A stretch of DNA of 64,000 nucleotides from Oscillospiraceae bacterium (GCA_017541995.1 JAFXYD010000063.1:1-64000), one strand, 5' to 3'; counted from the first letter of the stretch, positions 1 to 9,660 are shown. A program made the numbers and translations. The notes: generated by a model from the letters alone, not told the origin.

Positions 1-753
1 CGGCTCGATCATCCAGAACTCCGCCGCGTGGCGGGCGGTGTTGGAATTCTCCGCCCGGAAGGTGGGGCCGAAGGTGTAGATGTTGCGGAAGGCCATGGCG
101 AAGGTCTCGCCGTTGAGCTGGCCGGAGACGGTCAGATTGGTCTGCTTGTTGAAGAAGTCCTTGCTGTAGTCCACGGAGCCGTCCTCCAGCCGGGGCAGGT
201 TGTTCAGATCCAGGGTGGTGACCTGGAACATTTCCCCCGCGCCCTCGCAGTCGGAGCCGGTGATCAGGGGGGTGTGGACGTAGACGAAGTCCCGCTCCTG
301 GAAGAATTTGTGGATGGCGTAGGCAATCAGACTCCGCACGCGGAACACCGCCTGGAAGGTGTTGGTCCGGGGGCGCAGATGGGTCACGGTGCGCATGTAC
401 TCCAGGGTGTGGCGCTTGGGCTGGATGGGGAAGTCCGGTGTGGAGGGACCCTCCACGGTGACGGCTTTGGCCTGGATCTCAAAGGGCTGCTTGGCGTCGG
501 GGGTCAGCTCCACAACGCCCTCCACGATCAGCGCCGCGCCGATGTTGATCTTGGCAATATCGGTAAAATTCTCCATGGCGTCGGTAATGACCACCTGCAC
601 CGGCTGGAAGTAGGTGCCGTCGGAGAGCATGAGGAAGCCAAAGGCCTTGGAGGCTCTGCGGTTTCGCACCCAGCCGCCCAGCTTGACGGTCTTGCCGGCA
701 TAGTTGTCAATGCCGCGATACAGCTCTCGGAGGGTGAGTAAGGATTCCATCAT
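1..753 (-). CDS. asnS: Asparaginyl-tRNA synthetase (3' part outside window)
   Basis: Class II aminoacyl-tRNA synthetase charging tRNA-Asn in the cytoplasm. The first 251 codons are present; the rest lies left of base 1. The N-terminal OB-fold anticodon-binding domain is visible (about residues 15-105, with [15 protein letters not shown]), followed by the class II entry, including [15 protein letters not shown] and the motif 2 region with [11 protein letters not shown]. AsnRS is preferred over AspRS because of the overall N-terminal pattern, [14 protein letters not shown] and the residues around motif 2. Two ATGs are adjacent (753 and 750); a GCGGGA element lies just upstream. A promoter is readable at 789-817. 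The gene diverges from the amylopullulanase. Confidence 0.93.
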   Translation of the reverse strand, partial: MMESLLTLRELYRGIDNYAGKTVKLGGWVRNRRASKAFGFLMLSDGTYFQPVQVVITDAMENFTDIAKINIGAALIVEGVVELTPDAKQPFEIQAKAVTVEGPSTPDFPIQPKRHTLEYMRTVTHLRPRTNTFQAVFRVRSLIAYAIHKFFQERDFVYVHTPLITGSDCEGAGEMFQVTTLDLNNLPRLEDGSVDYSKDFFNKQTNLTVSGQLNGETFAMAFRNIYTFGPTFRAENSNTARHAAEFWMIEP

Positions 754-788
754 TCATTCCCGCTTTCTATCTAAGATAAGTGCGTTAT

Positions 789-817
789 ATTATAGCACGT
801 TTGTTCTGATTGCGCAA
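789..817 (-). promoter_or_regulatory. asnS promoter
   Basis: On the minus strand, TTGCGC (817-812) and TATAAT (794-789) are 17 bp apart, with TGC before the -10 box (extended -10). It is placed about 35 bp upstream of the asnS start. Confidence 0.6.
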
Positions 818-867
818 GAGCCGCGTTGCGATTTATCGGGAGGTTTTTTAATATTTTTTTCATACCC

Positions 868-896
868 TTGACATTATATTATGGAAGTTTTAAAAT
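868..896 (+). promoter_or_regulatory. Amylopullulanase promoter
   Basis: TTGACA (868-873), 17-bp spacer, TAAAAT (891-896). The expected start is near 903, giving a leader of about 60 nt before the ATG at 963. No obvious operator dyad or cre-like site is visible. Confidence 0.7.
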
Positions 897-962
897 AAAG
901 TTACGGATATTTATACCCGAAAACCCACTGGGATATCAAACATGAAAGGAGAACCCTACAAA

Positions 963-3900
963 ATGAAGCTGAGAAAACTGACCGCTGTAATCCTTTGCGT
1001 TCTGCTTTTGATTTCCATGCTGCCCAGCGTGACCGCCGCCGGGGTCAACGGCTACTACAACGTGGATTATCTCGAAGCAGAGGCCGCGGCCGCCTACGGC
1101 GAGGAGGGCCTCGGCGCGGTCTACACCCCCCAGGCGACCACCTGGAAGCTCTGGTCTCCCACAGCCAGGCACGTGCAGCTCCGGCTCTACGCCACCGGCT
1201 CCGATGAGGAAGATGGGGCGGCCGGGCTGGGCACCTACAGCATGACGCAGAACGCCGAAACCGGCGTCTGGTCCCTGACCCTCCAGGGCGATTACAAGAA
1301 CGTCTACTATACCTATCTTGTGACGGCCCGTGGCGTGACCCGGGAGACCCGGGACATCTACGCCAAGGCCGCCGGCGTCAACGGCTACCGCTCCATGGTA
1401 GTGGATCTGGACGCCACCGATCCCGCCGGGTGGGAAAACGACAGCCACGTGCTGCTGGACGAGAGCACCGACGCGGTGATCTGGGAGGTTCACGTCCGGG
1501 ATTTCTCCATTGATCCCAGCTCCGGCGTGAGCCAGGCCAATCGGGGCAAATTCCTGGCCTTCACCGAGGACGGCACCAGCCTGAACGGGGAGGCGGACGA
1601 GCTCTCCACCTGCGTGAATTATCTGAAGGAGATGGGCGTCAACACCGTCCACCTGCTGCCCGTCTATGACTTCGGCAGCGTGGATGAGACCGTCACCGAC
1701 GATCCCACCAACCGCAACTGGGGCTACGATCCCATCAACTACAACGTACCCGAGGGCTCCTACTCCACGGATCCCTACAACGGCAACACCCGGATCACCG
1801 AGTTCAAGCAGATGATCCAGGCCCTCCATGAGGCGGGAATCTGCGTGGTCATGGACGTGGTTTACAACCACACCTATGACGTGGACAGCTACGAGTGGGG
1901 CGCGAGACTGCTCTACAACAACGCCTTCAACGATTCCGTCCCCGGATACTACTTCCGCATGTCCGGGCCCTCCTCCTGGTACAACGGCTCCGGCTGCGGC
2001 AACGTCACCGCCTCCGACAAGCTGATGTACCGGAAGTACATGATCGAATCCGTCCGCTACTGGGCGGAGGAATACCACATCGACGGCTTCCGCTTTGACC
2101 TCATGGGCTGCCATGATGTGGAAACCATGAATCTGATCCGGGCCGAGCTGGATACGCTGGACGGCGGCGAGGGTCGGAAGATCCTCATGTACGGCGAGCC
2201 CTGGACCGGAGGCGACGCCGGCATTGCCAACGGCTGTACCCAGAACAACGCCCAGACCTACGGCCTGTCAGAGCGGATCGGCCTGTTCTGCGACTGGATG
2301 CGGGACGCCATCAAGGGCAACCCCGACGGGGATACCTGGGGCTGGATCCAGGGCGACACCACCCAGGCCGCCGCGGTGCTGGGGGGCCTGTCCGCCAACG
2401 ACGGACGCCTCAGCGCCCGCTCCCAGACCGTCACCTACGCCGACGCCCACGACAATCTGATCCTCTGGGATAAGCTGGTCCGCTCCAACGGCGGCAGCGA
2501 CTACGGCGACTACAGCAGCGCCGAGGCCCAGACCTGGCTCAAGCAGCTGAACCTGGCCAAGACCATCGTGCTGATGTCTCAGGGCATGGCCTTCAACGTG
2601 GCCGGTACGGAATTTGCCCGCTCCAAGCAGGGCGACCACAACAGCTACAACGTGGCGGATTCCGTCAACGCCATCAATTGGAACGTCCGGAAGACCAACG
2701 CGGCCAGCGCCGACTATTACAAGGGTCTGATCCAGATCCGGAATGCCTTCTCTCCCATTACCGATCCCGACGCGGAGTACGGCAAGTACAGTCTCGAGGG
2801 CAGCGACAACAGCTGCATCGCCGTCCGCATCCCCAACGAGACGGCAGGGGAGTGGCGCAATCTGATTCTGATCCTCAACGACGCCGCGTCCTCCGCCACC
2901 GTGACCCTCCCCGAGGGCGACTGGACGCTGATCGCGGACGGAACACAGGCCGGGCTCAGCAGCCTGGGAAGCTGCAGCGGCAGTTATACGGTGCCGGGCT
3001 ATGGCTCCGCCATTCTTGTGAACGACACTGCCATTACCCCGGAGGAGCCGGAGCCCGACAGCGATTTCTATCTGGTGGGCTGGATCAACGGGGCCGACTA
3101 CGGCTGCGGCGCCGATTCCGCTAACAAGGGCATTTATCGCTTTGAAAACGGCAGCCTTACCGCCTCCTTCACCCAGGACAGCTACGTGTACCTCAAGACC
3201 GGAGACAACAGCAGCTGGTACATGACCGACGGCTGGCAGGGCACCGGCGTCACTTCCGCTGTTCTGTACAACACCGAAAGCCTCAGCGGCACCGGCGACA
3301 AGCTCTTTGTTCCCGGCGGCTATGAGGTCCATTTCAGCCTGACCCAGAACGCCGACGGTACCCTGACCCTCTCCTATACGGCGGACGGTTACACTCCCGG
3401 CCAGGAGCCGGAGCCCAGCAGCCCGGATTACTATCTGATCGGCTACATCAACGGCGCCGACTACGGCTGCAACGACGACTGGCAGAACCTGGGGGACTAT
3501 CACTTCGTGAATGGCAGCCTCAGCGCCTCCTTCACCCAGGACAGCTACGTTTTCGTCAAAACCGGCGACAACGCCAACTGGTTCATGACCGACGGCTGGC
3601 TGGGCAGCGTCAGCTCCGCCACCCTGTACAACACCGGCTCCCACAGCTTCGCCAACGGCACGAATAAGCTCTACGTGCCCGGCAATACGGCCCTCACATT
3701 TACCCTAACGGAAAACAGCGACGGGTCTCTCAACCTGTCCTACGCGCCTGCCGGGAGCCAGAGCGCTTCCGCGGAGCACCGGTCCGTGACCGCAGGCTCC
3801 GATGAGGCCAAGGACGCCGTGATCCTCCACTGCTGGAATTGGAGCTACGACACCATCCGGGAGAATCTGGCGCAGATCAAGGCCGCGGGCTACACCGCCG

Positions 3901-6800
3901 TCCAGACCTCTCCGGCCCAGCCTCACTCCGGCTACCGGACGGGGGAGATCCCCACCGGCGACTGGTGGATGCTCTATCAGCCCCTGGGTCTGCACATTGC
4001 CGGGGAGAATGAGTCCTGGCTGGGGGACGCCGACGATCTGGCCGCCCTCTGCGCGGCGGCCCATCAGCAGGGGATTGAGGTCATTGTGGACGTGGTTTCC
4101 AACCACCTCTGCAACGGCTACAACGACATCGCCGCCGGGGGCGTGGATCCCTATGACGAATCCCAGGTGGTGGCCACAAGCGGAGACCGGAAGGGCTATC
4201 AGTTTGAGGTCCAGCCCGACAGCCGGGTGCTGACCCACAACCCGGAGCTCACCGGCGACAAGTTCCGCTCCGATTACATCTTCTGCAACGACAGCAGCAC
4301 CGAGGCCACGGTCCACGGCAACATCGGCATGCCGGATCTGAAGACCGAGGACGCCGTGGTGCAGAGCTCCGTGCTGAGCTATCTGAAGGAGCTCATCGAC
4401 GTTGGGGTGGACGGCTTCCGCTTCGACGCCGCCAAGCACATCGAGACCCCCTCCGACGGCACTTACGCCTCCCAGTTCTGGCCCACCGTCATTGACGGGG
4501 CCCAGGCCTACGCCGAGAGCAAGGGCCGCGACCTCTGGGCCTACGGCGAGGTCCTGTCCACCGCGGGCCATGACCGGAAGATGAACTACTACGCTCCCTA
4601 CATCGACATGACCGAGATCAGCTACGCCTACACCATCACCGAGGGCTTCGGCAAGACCCACAGCGCCTCCCAGGTGGCCAACCAGCAGTTCAAGGACTGG
4701 CTGGGGGTGGGCGTGGAGACCCTGGCGAATTCCGACCTGGTGCTGATGGCGGAGTCCCACGACACCTACGCCCAGTCCGAGGGCTCCTTCTCCGTCTACG
4801 GCTCTGAGATCATCAACAAGGCCTGGGCCGTGGCCGCGGCCCGCGCCGACGCCTCCGCCCTCTACTTCGCCCGGCCCCTGGGCTACACCCAGGAGGACGG
4901 CCCCATCGGCAGCCTGGGCGCCTGCGAGGACTACAACTGGAAGAACACGGAGGTTGCCGAGGCCAACAAGTTCCACACCGCCTTTATCGGCGCCGCGGAG
5001 ACCGTCTACGCCGCCGGGGATCTTGTGGTGGTGGAGCGATACAGTGATCTGGACTGCGGCGCGGTGATTGCCAACGCCACCGGCTTCGCGGGCAGCGTCA
5101 GCTTCAACGCAAGGCAGCTGACCGACGGGACTTACTACGATCAGATCACCGGAAACGAGTTCAGCGTCTCCGGCGGAGCCGTCTCCGGCCAGCTGGGCAC
5201 CACCGGCATCGCTGTGCTGCGGAAGACCGCGCCCGTCAGCTGCGAGCACCCCGCCGACCAGCGCTACACCGTCACGAAGGCTGCCACCTGCACCGAGGAC
5301 GGCTATGAGGCGGTATACTGCCATGAATGCGGCCGTATGGTGGAGCTGCTCAGCAGCACCCCCGCCCTGGGCCACGTGGACGCCAACGGCGACAAGCGCT
5401 GCGACCGCTGCAATACCTTCCTGGGCACCGTCGCCGTCTATTTCGTGGACAGCCTGGATTGGGTCAGCAAGAACGATTACTTCACCAATATCAAGTGCTA
5501 CGCCTTCGGGGAAGGCGGGGAAAACGCCCCCTGGCCCGGCCTGGACGCGGAAATCGTGGGCCGCAGCACCGACGATCACGGCATCTGGAAGGTGGAGGTG
5601 AACCCGGAGGCCTGGCAGTACGTGAAGTTTGTCGCCTTCGACGCCGAGGGGGCGGAGCTCAAGACCGTGAACCTGGCCTTCGCGGAGGCGGGGACGGAGC
5701 CTGTGGTCTACGCGGCCACGGAAAACACCGTGAGCTCCGACTACGGCGCGGAGTACAGCTGCGACGCGGTGAACGAGCTCAGCGCCGTCTGCGCCCACAG
5801 CGCCTATACCGTCGTCACAGCGAACGGTGCGGAAGCCCGGCTCTGTGATTGCTGCGGAGCGCTGCTGCGCGATGAGCAGGTGGAGCCCGTGCTGGACGAG
5901 AGCATCGTCCTGTATAACTCCATCGGCATCGGCATCGAAATTCAGACCACCTTCGGCGTCCGCAAGACCGTCACCGACCGCTTTGAGAACTGGTACATCG
6001 AGGTCAGCAAGCTGGACGAGGCTGGCAACGTCACCGAGACCAGGCGCTTCAACCCCGAGGACGTGGAGGAGGGCTTCATCATGAACGCCGTCTACACCGA
6101 TATCACCGCCAAGGAGATGGGGGTCCGCTACGCAGCCTCCTTCCACGGCTTTGCCGCCGACGGCAGCGAGACCTACAGCAATACCGTCACCAACACCGTC
6201 CGGGATTACGTCATTGGGGAGCTGGTGAAGAGCGACAATGACGACGCCACCCGCCGTCTGGCCGCCGACCTGCTGAACTACGGCGCCGCCGCTCAGGTTT
6301 ACTTCAACTTCGACGCGGAGAGCCTGGTGAACGCCAACCTGTCCGCCGAGGCCCAGGCCGCCATGGCGCAGTTTGCCGACGTGGGCGAGGCCCCCGCCAC
6401 CCTGGAGAACGGCTCCAACGGCCCCAACGTCTACGGCTCCGTCTCCGTTATGAACCGGGTGGTGCTGAGCCTCACGGTCCGGGGTCTGGGGACTCCCAGC
6501 CAGGTTCAGATCCTGGTGAAGAACCACGAGACCGGCGAAACCAAGGCCACCGTGGACGCCGTACAGCGGGGCTCCGTCTGGATGGCGGACTACGCGGGCT
6601 TCGAGGCCGAGGATATGCGCACCGCCTTTGACTTCGTCCCCGTGGCGGACGGCACGGAGACCGGCACGCCCCTGACCTGGTCCGTGGAGGGCTACGCCCG
6701 GGAGGCCCGTCTGAACGAGGATTCCACTCAAGCCGAGCTTGCCCTCTTCAACGCGCTTCTGCACTACATTGACGCTGTGATAGCCGCCTACGGCAACTGA
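963..6800 (+). CDS. Secreted dual-domain amylopullulanase (GH13 pullulanase + GH13 alpha-amylase)
   Basis: Extracellular starch/glycogen enzyme of 1,945 residues. The start at 963 follows an AAAGGAG (944-950) and gives a classical signal peptide (MKLRKLTAVILCVLLL..). Order: N-terminal beta domain (~35-125); pullulanase-type GH13 (~150-650) with VVYNHT, GFRFDLM (nucleophile D379), GEPW (acid E412) and YADAHDN (D497); two ~110-residue repeats opening YLVGWINGADYGC and YLIGYINGADYGC (~700-930); AmyE-like GH13 (~947-1420) with D1155, E1196 and D1267; Cys-rich linker; CBM26-like module (~1487-1590); second Cys-rich linker; C-terminal domain of unknown function (~1640-1945). No LPXTG, SLH or dockerin is visible, so the anchoring mode is open. 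Likely cuts alpha-1,6 and alpha-1,4 links in one polypeptide. Subfamily assignments come from motif reading. Confidence 0.95.
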   Translation: MKLRKLTAVILCVLLLISMLPSVTAAGVNGYYNVDYLEAEAAAAYGEEGLGAVYTPQATTWKLWSPTARHVQLRLYATGSDEEDGAAGLGTYSMTQNAETGVWSLTLQGDYKNVYYTYLVTARGVTRETRDIYAKAAGVNGYRSMVVDLDATDPAGWENDSHVLLDESTDAVIWEVHVRDFSIDPSSGVSQANRGKFLAFTEDGTSLNGEADELSTCVNYLKEMGVNTVHLLPVYDFGSVDETVTDDPTNRNWGYDPINYNVPEGSYSTDPYNGNTRITEFKQMIQALHEAGICVVMDVVYNHTYDVDSYEWGARLLYNNAFNDSVPGYYFRMSGPSSWYNGSGCGNVTASDKLMYRKYMIESVRYWAEEYHIDGFRFDLMGCHDVETMNLIRAELDTLDGGEGRKILMYGEPWTGGDAGIANGCTQNNAQTYGLSERIGLFCDWMRDAIKGNPDGDTWGWIQGDTTQAAAVLGGLSANDGRLSARSQTVTYADAHDNLILWDKLVRSNGGSDYGDYSSAEAQTWLKQLNLAKTIVLMSQGMAFNVAGTEFARSKQGDHNSYNVADSVNAINWNVRKTNAASADYYKGLIQIRNAFSPITDPDAEYGKYSLEGSDNSCIAVRIPNETAGEWRNLILILNDAASSATVTLPEGDWTLIADGTQAGLSSLGSCSGSYTVPGYGSAILVNDTAITPEEPEPDSDFYLVGWINGADYGCGADSANKGIYRFENGSLTASFTQDSYVYLKTGDNSSWYMTDGWQGTGVTSAVLYNTESLSGTGDKLFVPGGYEVHFSLTQNADGTLTLSYTADGYTPGQEPEPSSPDYYLIGYINGADYGCNDDWQNLGDYHFVNGSLSASFTQDSYVFVKTGDNANWFMTDGWLGSVSSATLYNTGSHSFANGTNKLYVPGNTALTFTLTENSDGSLNLSYAPAGSQSASAEHRSVTAGSDEAKDAVILHCWNWSYDTIRENLAQIKAAGYTAVQTSPAQPHSGYRTGEIPTGDWWMLYQPLGLHIAGENESWLGDADDLAALCAAAHQQGIEVIVDVVSNHLCNGYNDIAAGGVDPYDESQVVATSGDRKGYQFEVQPDSRVLTHNPELTGDKFRSDYIFCNDSSTEATVHGNIGMPDLKTEDAVVQSSVLSYLKELIDVGVDGFRFDAAKHIETPSDGTYASQFWPTVIDGAQAYAESKGRDLWAYGEVLSTAGHDRKMNYYAPYIDMTEISYAYTITEGFGKTHSASQVANQQFKDWLGVGVETLANSDLVLMAESHDTYAQSEGSFSVYGSEIINKAWAVAAARADASALYFARPLGYTQEDGPIGSLGACEDYNWKNTEVAEANKFHTAFIGAAETVYAAGDLVVVERYSDLDCGAVIANATGFAGSVSFNARQLTDGTYYDQITGNEFSVSGGAVSGQLGTTGIAVLRKTAPVSCEHPADQRYTVTKAATCTEDGYEAVYCHECGRMVELLSSTPALGHVDANGDKRCDRCNTFLGTVAVYFVDSLDWVSKNDYFTNIKCYAFGEGGENAPWPGLDAEIVGRSTDDHGIWKVEVNPEAWQYVKFVAFDAEGAELKTVNLAFAEAGTEPVVYAATENTVSSDYGAEYSCDAVNELSAVCAHSAYTVVTANGAEARLCDCCGALLRDEQVEPVLDESIVLYNSIGIGIEIQTTFGVRKTVTDRFENWYIEVSKLDEAGNVTETRRFNPEDVEEGFIMNAVYTDITAKEMGVRYAASFHGFAADGSETYSNTVTNTVRDYVIGELVKSDNDDATRRLAADLLNYGAAAQVYFNFDAESLVNANLSAEAQAAMAQFADVGEAPATLENGSNGPNVYGSVSVMNRVVLSLTVRGLGTPSQVQILVKNHETGETKATVDAVQRGSVWMADYAGFEAEDMRTAFDFVPVADGTETGTPLTWSVEGYAREARLNEDSTQAELALFNALLHYIDAVIAAYGN
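3062..3750 (+). repeat. Tandem repeat encoding two starch-binding-like modules
   Basis: Two copies (about 3062-3390 and 3422-3750) encode nearly parallel modules sharing NGADYGC, FTQDSYV, KTGDN and MTDGW. Each ends with a Leu-rich strand and is preceded by a PEPxS-type linker. They sit between the two catalytic domains and resemble repeats attached to clostridial amylases; carbohydrate binding is inferred. Confidence 0.8.
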
Positions 6801-6836
6801 GTCCTTCCTCCGACGAATGATGAAACAATAAGCAAA

Positions 6837-6863
6837 GGGCGCGCTGCCTGGTGCAGCGCGCCC
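6837..6863. terminator. Bidirectional terminator between amylopullulanase and cofE-like gene
   Basis: An 11-bp perfect stem (GGGCGCGCTGC / GCAGCGCGCCC) with a 5-nt loop. It is flanked by T-rich sequence on the plus side and, read on the minus strand, by TTTGCTTATTG. It lies between convergent stops. Confidence 0.85.
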
Positions 6864-6877
6864 TGTTTTGCCTTGTC

Positions 6878-7585
6878 TTATTTTACCTTGCGGATCACGC
6901 CCATGGGGGTCTGCTGATCGTCCTGGCCCAGGGGGTTGTCCTTCAGAATCCGGGCATAGAGCTCCTTGCTCAGGTGCTTGCCGGAGACGCCCAGGATCTG
7001 GCCCTCCAGATCGTTGATGTCCACGATGCAGACGTCGTAGCCGATCCGCTGGCTGATTTCCTTTGCCACCTTGTCGGGCTCCAGGGGGCCCAGCACCACG
7101 TAGTGGTTATAGGGGGGAATGGTGTTGTGGCAGGGGCCGTCGATGGAACGAGCCCGATACCCGGCCACGGTGTAGAACCAGCCCTTTTTATGGAAGATTT
7201 TCTTGCCGATGACGGAGATGGCGGCGGCAAAGAGGATCCGGGGAGTGCCCACCTCCTGCAAAGCCATCTCCATGGTCTCGGGCATGCCAAGGCCGATGCC
7301 GTGGGGGGTCTTGGTGACGTGATTGCTGAGCTTCACCGCAAGCTTCCGGGGATGGATGTCCTCCAGGGGAATCGCCCGCTTCTGGGTGCAGGCCACGCAC
7401 TTTTCGGAGATGAAGAGCACGTCGTCCGGCTCAGAGAGCACGGGCTTGCCATATTTCTCGGCCACGTCACAGATATTGTCCTTATCGGTGATCAGATGGG
7501 TGACAATGGGGAGGCGGCGATATTGGACGCCGTCCACCTCGATGATTTCGTTCTTGCCCTGGTTGGGTTTTATGGTTTCAGACAT
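6878..7585 (-). CDS. CofE-like F420-0:gamma-glutamyl ligase family protein
   Basis: 235 residues resembling the coenzyme F420-0:L-glutamate ligase (CofE) fold: residues such as LITDKDNICDVAEKYG, FISEKCVACTQ and PPYNHYVVLGPLEPDKVA match my memory of the family found in clostridia. No other F420 biosynthesis genes are in the window, and clostridia of this kind are not known to make F420, so the true substrate is uncertain; another amide ligation is possible. The ATG at 7585 has AGGAG seven bases upstream. The gene is monocistronic between two terminators. Confidence 0.7.
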   Translation of the reverse strand: MSETIKPNQGKNEIIEVDGVQYRRLPIVTHLITDKDNICDVAEKYGKPVLSEPDDVLFISEKCVACTQKRAIPLEDIHPRKLAVKLSNHVTKTPHGIGLGMPETMEMALQEVGTPRILFAAAISVIGKKIFHKKGWFYTVAGYRARSIDGPCHNTIPPYNHYVVLGPLEPDKVAKEISQRIGYDVCIVDINDLEGQILGVSGKHLSKELYARILKDNPLGQDDQQTPMGVIRKVK

Positions 7586-7704
7586 TGTATTTCTCCTGTT
7601 CTGTATATTGGTTTTTTACGTTCGCTATATTATAGCCGTTCTTTCCCGATTTATCAATAGGAAATCTCCAATTTTGACAGAAAGATTTGAGGGCGGATAG
7701 AATA

Positions 7705-7732
7705 GGCCCTCCGGACCGAAGTTCGGAGGGCC
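7705..7732 (-). terminator. Terminator after the anti-sigma-like gene
   Basis: Nine-bp stem GGCCCTCCG / CGGAGGGCC with a 10-nt loop directly after the stop of the minus-strand gene ending at 7746. The T tail is weak. Confidence 0.65.
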
Positions 7733-7745
7733 TTGTCGGATGCTG

Positions 7746-8957
7746 CTATTTCAGCGGAATCCGGATACCGTTGATGACAACGGCATTGGCATTTGAGATC
7801 AGCTGCGGGTTCGTAAAGACGATCTGGCAGTACGGAGTTCTGTCATCATCCCAATTGATCCAAAGGTTATCGCCGTTTTCTCCAAAGGAAACGGTATATT
7901 TGCTGCCGTCGGGGTATTCCAGCGTGAGGTCCTTCGGATAGGCAAGGGTCGAATCGAGCCGCGGCATCGCGGCCAACAGCGACTGCAGATGCGTGAATTC
8001 CGCTTCGGTCAGGAAACCGTCAAGGTCTCCTCCCGCACAGATCGCGGTAAATTCCGCATCATCCATGCGGTCGAAATCGACGGTCGGGAAATCGGCCTTC
8101 AGTTGCGCTCCATAGGTCTCGCGGAAGGCCCGAAGTCGGCTGAGCTCCTGTTTTTCCAGGACGGCCACGCCTCCAAAGGAGTTCAATCGAAGCGCAGTCA
8201 TTGGCAGGCCCGCTTCCTTGACGGAAGCTGCGTCAAAGGGGATTTCCTGTGTTTCAGGAAGCGTCGGCACCGTAAAATCAAAGGTCCAGTTTCCAGGCAG
8301 TTCAATTGTCCGAGCGCCTTCAAAGATCTCGTGATACGTCTCCTTCGACGCCATGCCGAAGCCCTCCAGGTCCATGTGGAGGCTGTGATTTTCCAGATCG
8401 CCGTTCGGCAGGAAAAGCATCAGCATACTGGCGCTGCCGTCTGGGTTTTTGATGGTGGATTCCACACGACCCATCTGGATGTCGTCGGGGACCGCGGCGA
8501 TCCGCGCTGTCTCAAAGCACCAGTCCTTCATGTCCTCCGGGAACGCATAGCCCTCCGGCGGCGTGATCCTCAGGGTCAGGTAGAGCATGGACGAGCTCAG
8601 ATCGCGGAAGCCCATCGCGGAATCGATCGTGACGGTTGTATCGTTGCTGGTTTGGGACAGGTTCAGCCCGATCGCGCTGCTGTCAATGATCTGCCGTCCG
8701 GTTTCGTCGATTGTAACCGGGACGCGGCCGTTGGTCATCGCTCCGGCCTCCATCAGCCGGACGACGTTGGCGTGTACAATCTCATAAGCCATAACGCTGA
8801 GGCTCAGGACAGCTGCCAGAAGGGCTGCAATCAGCGCGGCTCGCGGGATGCGGCGATGTACAAATGCTTTGCCTGTACGGGAATTGTTCTGATCTGCCGC
8901 TTCGATCAGATCGGCGTCAATTCCGCCGATCGCGCGGCGGAGCTTTTCATTTTTCAT
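7746..8957 (-). CDS. Membrane protein paired with ECF sigma factor (probable anti-sigma)
   Basis: 403 residues with a cytoplasmic N-terminus (~1-37, basic), a single membrane span (~38-60: AALIAALLAAVLSLSVMAY) and a large extracytoplasmic domain with no motif I recognise. Its start overlaps the stop of the ECF sigma gene by 4 bp (ATGA), the usual arrangement for a sigma/anti-sigma pair. The inferred role is to hold the sigma factor at the membrane until an envelope signal arrives. No zinc-binding HxxxCxxC (ZAS) motif is visible in the N-terminus, so this is not a classical ZAS anti-sigma. The topology resembles DUF4179-type proteins. Confidence 0.75.
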   Translation of the reverse strand: MKNEKLRRAIGGIDADLIEAADQNNSRTGKAFVHRRIPRAALIAALLAAVLSLSVMAYEIVHANVVRLMEAGAMTNGRVPVTIDETGRQIIDSSAIGLNLSQTSNDTTVTIDSAMGFRDLSSSMLYLTLRITPPEGYAFPEDMKDWCFETARIAAVPDDIQMGRVESTIKNPDGSASMLMLFLPNGDLENHSLHMDLEGFGMASKETYHEIFEGARTIELPGNWTFDFTVPTLPETQEIPFDAASVKEAGLPMTALRLNSFGGVAVLEKQELSRLRAFRETYGAQLKADFPTVDFDRMDDAEFTAICAGGDLDGFLTEAEFTHLQSLLAAMPRLDSTLAYPKDLTLEYPDGSKYTVSFGENGDNLWINWDDDRTPYCQIVFTNPQLISNANAVVINGIRIPLK

Positions 8958-9511
8958 GTCAAATATCCTTCCTTTTTCAAGTGTGCGGCGAGCTTATTCC
9001 GGGTTCGCATCAAGCTAACCGTAACCTTGCTCTTGCTGAAGCCATAGCGTTTACAGATTTGCCTGATCGAATCATAGTACCAGTATCTGCGGAGAAACAG
9101 ATCCCGTTCGATCTCCGGAAGCGTGCGGAGAAAGGCGGAGATCTGCCGCGACAGCTCTGCCTCTTCCACAGCCTCGTCGATCGAGCTGTCTCCCACCAGC
9201 TCCTCCAGCTCGTCCAGAGAGACGATGGAGCTCGGGGCGATCCGCTTCTGCGCCTGATTCCTGCGCCAGCGGTCTACGGCGATTTCCCTGGTGAGCTTGC
9301 CAAGATAAGTTTTCAGATTTCCGGGCCTCTGCGGCGGGATGCTGTTCCACGCAGCCAGCAGGGCGTCGTTCAGGCATTCCTCCGCGTCCTGCTCGTTGTG
9401 CAGAATGTTCCGGGCAATGTACATGCAATAGGGCCCATACTGCTGTCTCGCCGCGGCGATCCCGCTTTGCTTCCGATCCCAGATTTCCTGAACCAGCGCG
9501 TCGTCATTCAT
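8954..9511 (-). CDS. RNA polymerase sigma factor, ECF subfamily
   Basis: 185 residues with sigma-70 region 2 (~22-90; HNEQDAEECLNDALLAAW and LTREIAVDRWRR) and region 4 (~125-180; helix-turn-helix SIRQICKRYGFSKSKVTVSLMRTRNKLAAHL). It directs RNA polymerase to a small regulon, probably including its own operon. GAGGTG precedes the ATG at 9511 by about 5 nt. Its partner overlaps it downstream. I could not identify the promoter it recognises. Confidence 0.9.
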   Translation of the reverse strand: MNDDALVQEIWDRKQSGIAAARQQYGPYCMYIARNILHNEQDAEECLNDALLAAWNSIPPQRPGNLKTYLGKLTREIAVDRWRRNQAQKRIAPSSIVSLDELEELVGDSSIDEAVEEAELSRQISAFLRTLPEIERDLFLRRYWYYDSIRQICKRYGFSKSKVTVSLMRTRNKLAAHLKKEGYLT

Positions 9512-9634
9512 ATTGTCACCTCGTTTTGTTGAAAAGGCCTTTCACCCCTATACCCGTAAAAATATCGGAAGGATTACATGCTAAATCTTTCCTAAAACAA
9601 TTTCCCATAAAGATTGGTGAAAGCATAAAAAGAG

Positions 9635-9660
9635 CCCCGGAAATCCGTAGATTTCCGGGG
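9635..9660 (-). terminator. Terminator of tRNA-fMet
   Basis: Eleven-bp stem CCCCGGAAATC / GATTTCCGGGG with a CGTA loop. Read on the minus strand it is followed by CTCTTTTTATG, a few bases after the tRNA 3' end. Confidence 0.85.

Noticed and set aside
3705..6764. Long open frame (about 1,000 codons) on the minus strand opposite the amylopullulanase gene
   Set aside because: It lies antisense to a gene with clear catalytic motifs in frame, and its amino-acid composition is GC-driven (Gly, Ala, Val and His heavy) with no recognisable domain. It is a shadow of third-position GC bias.
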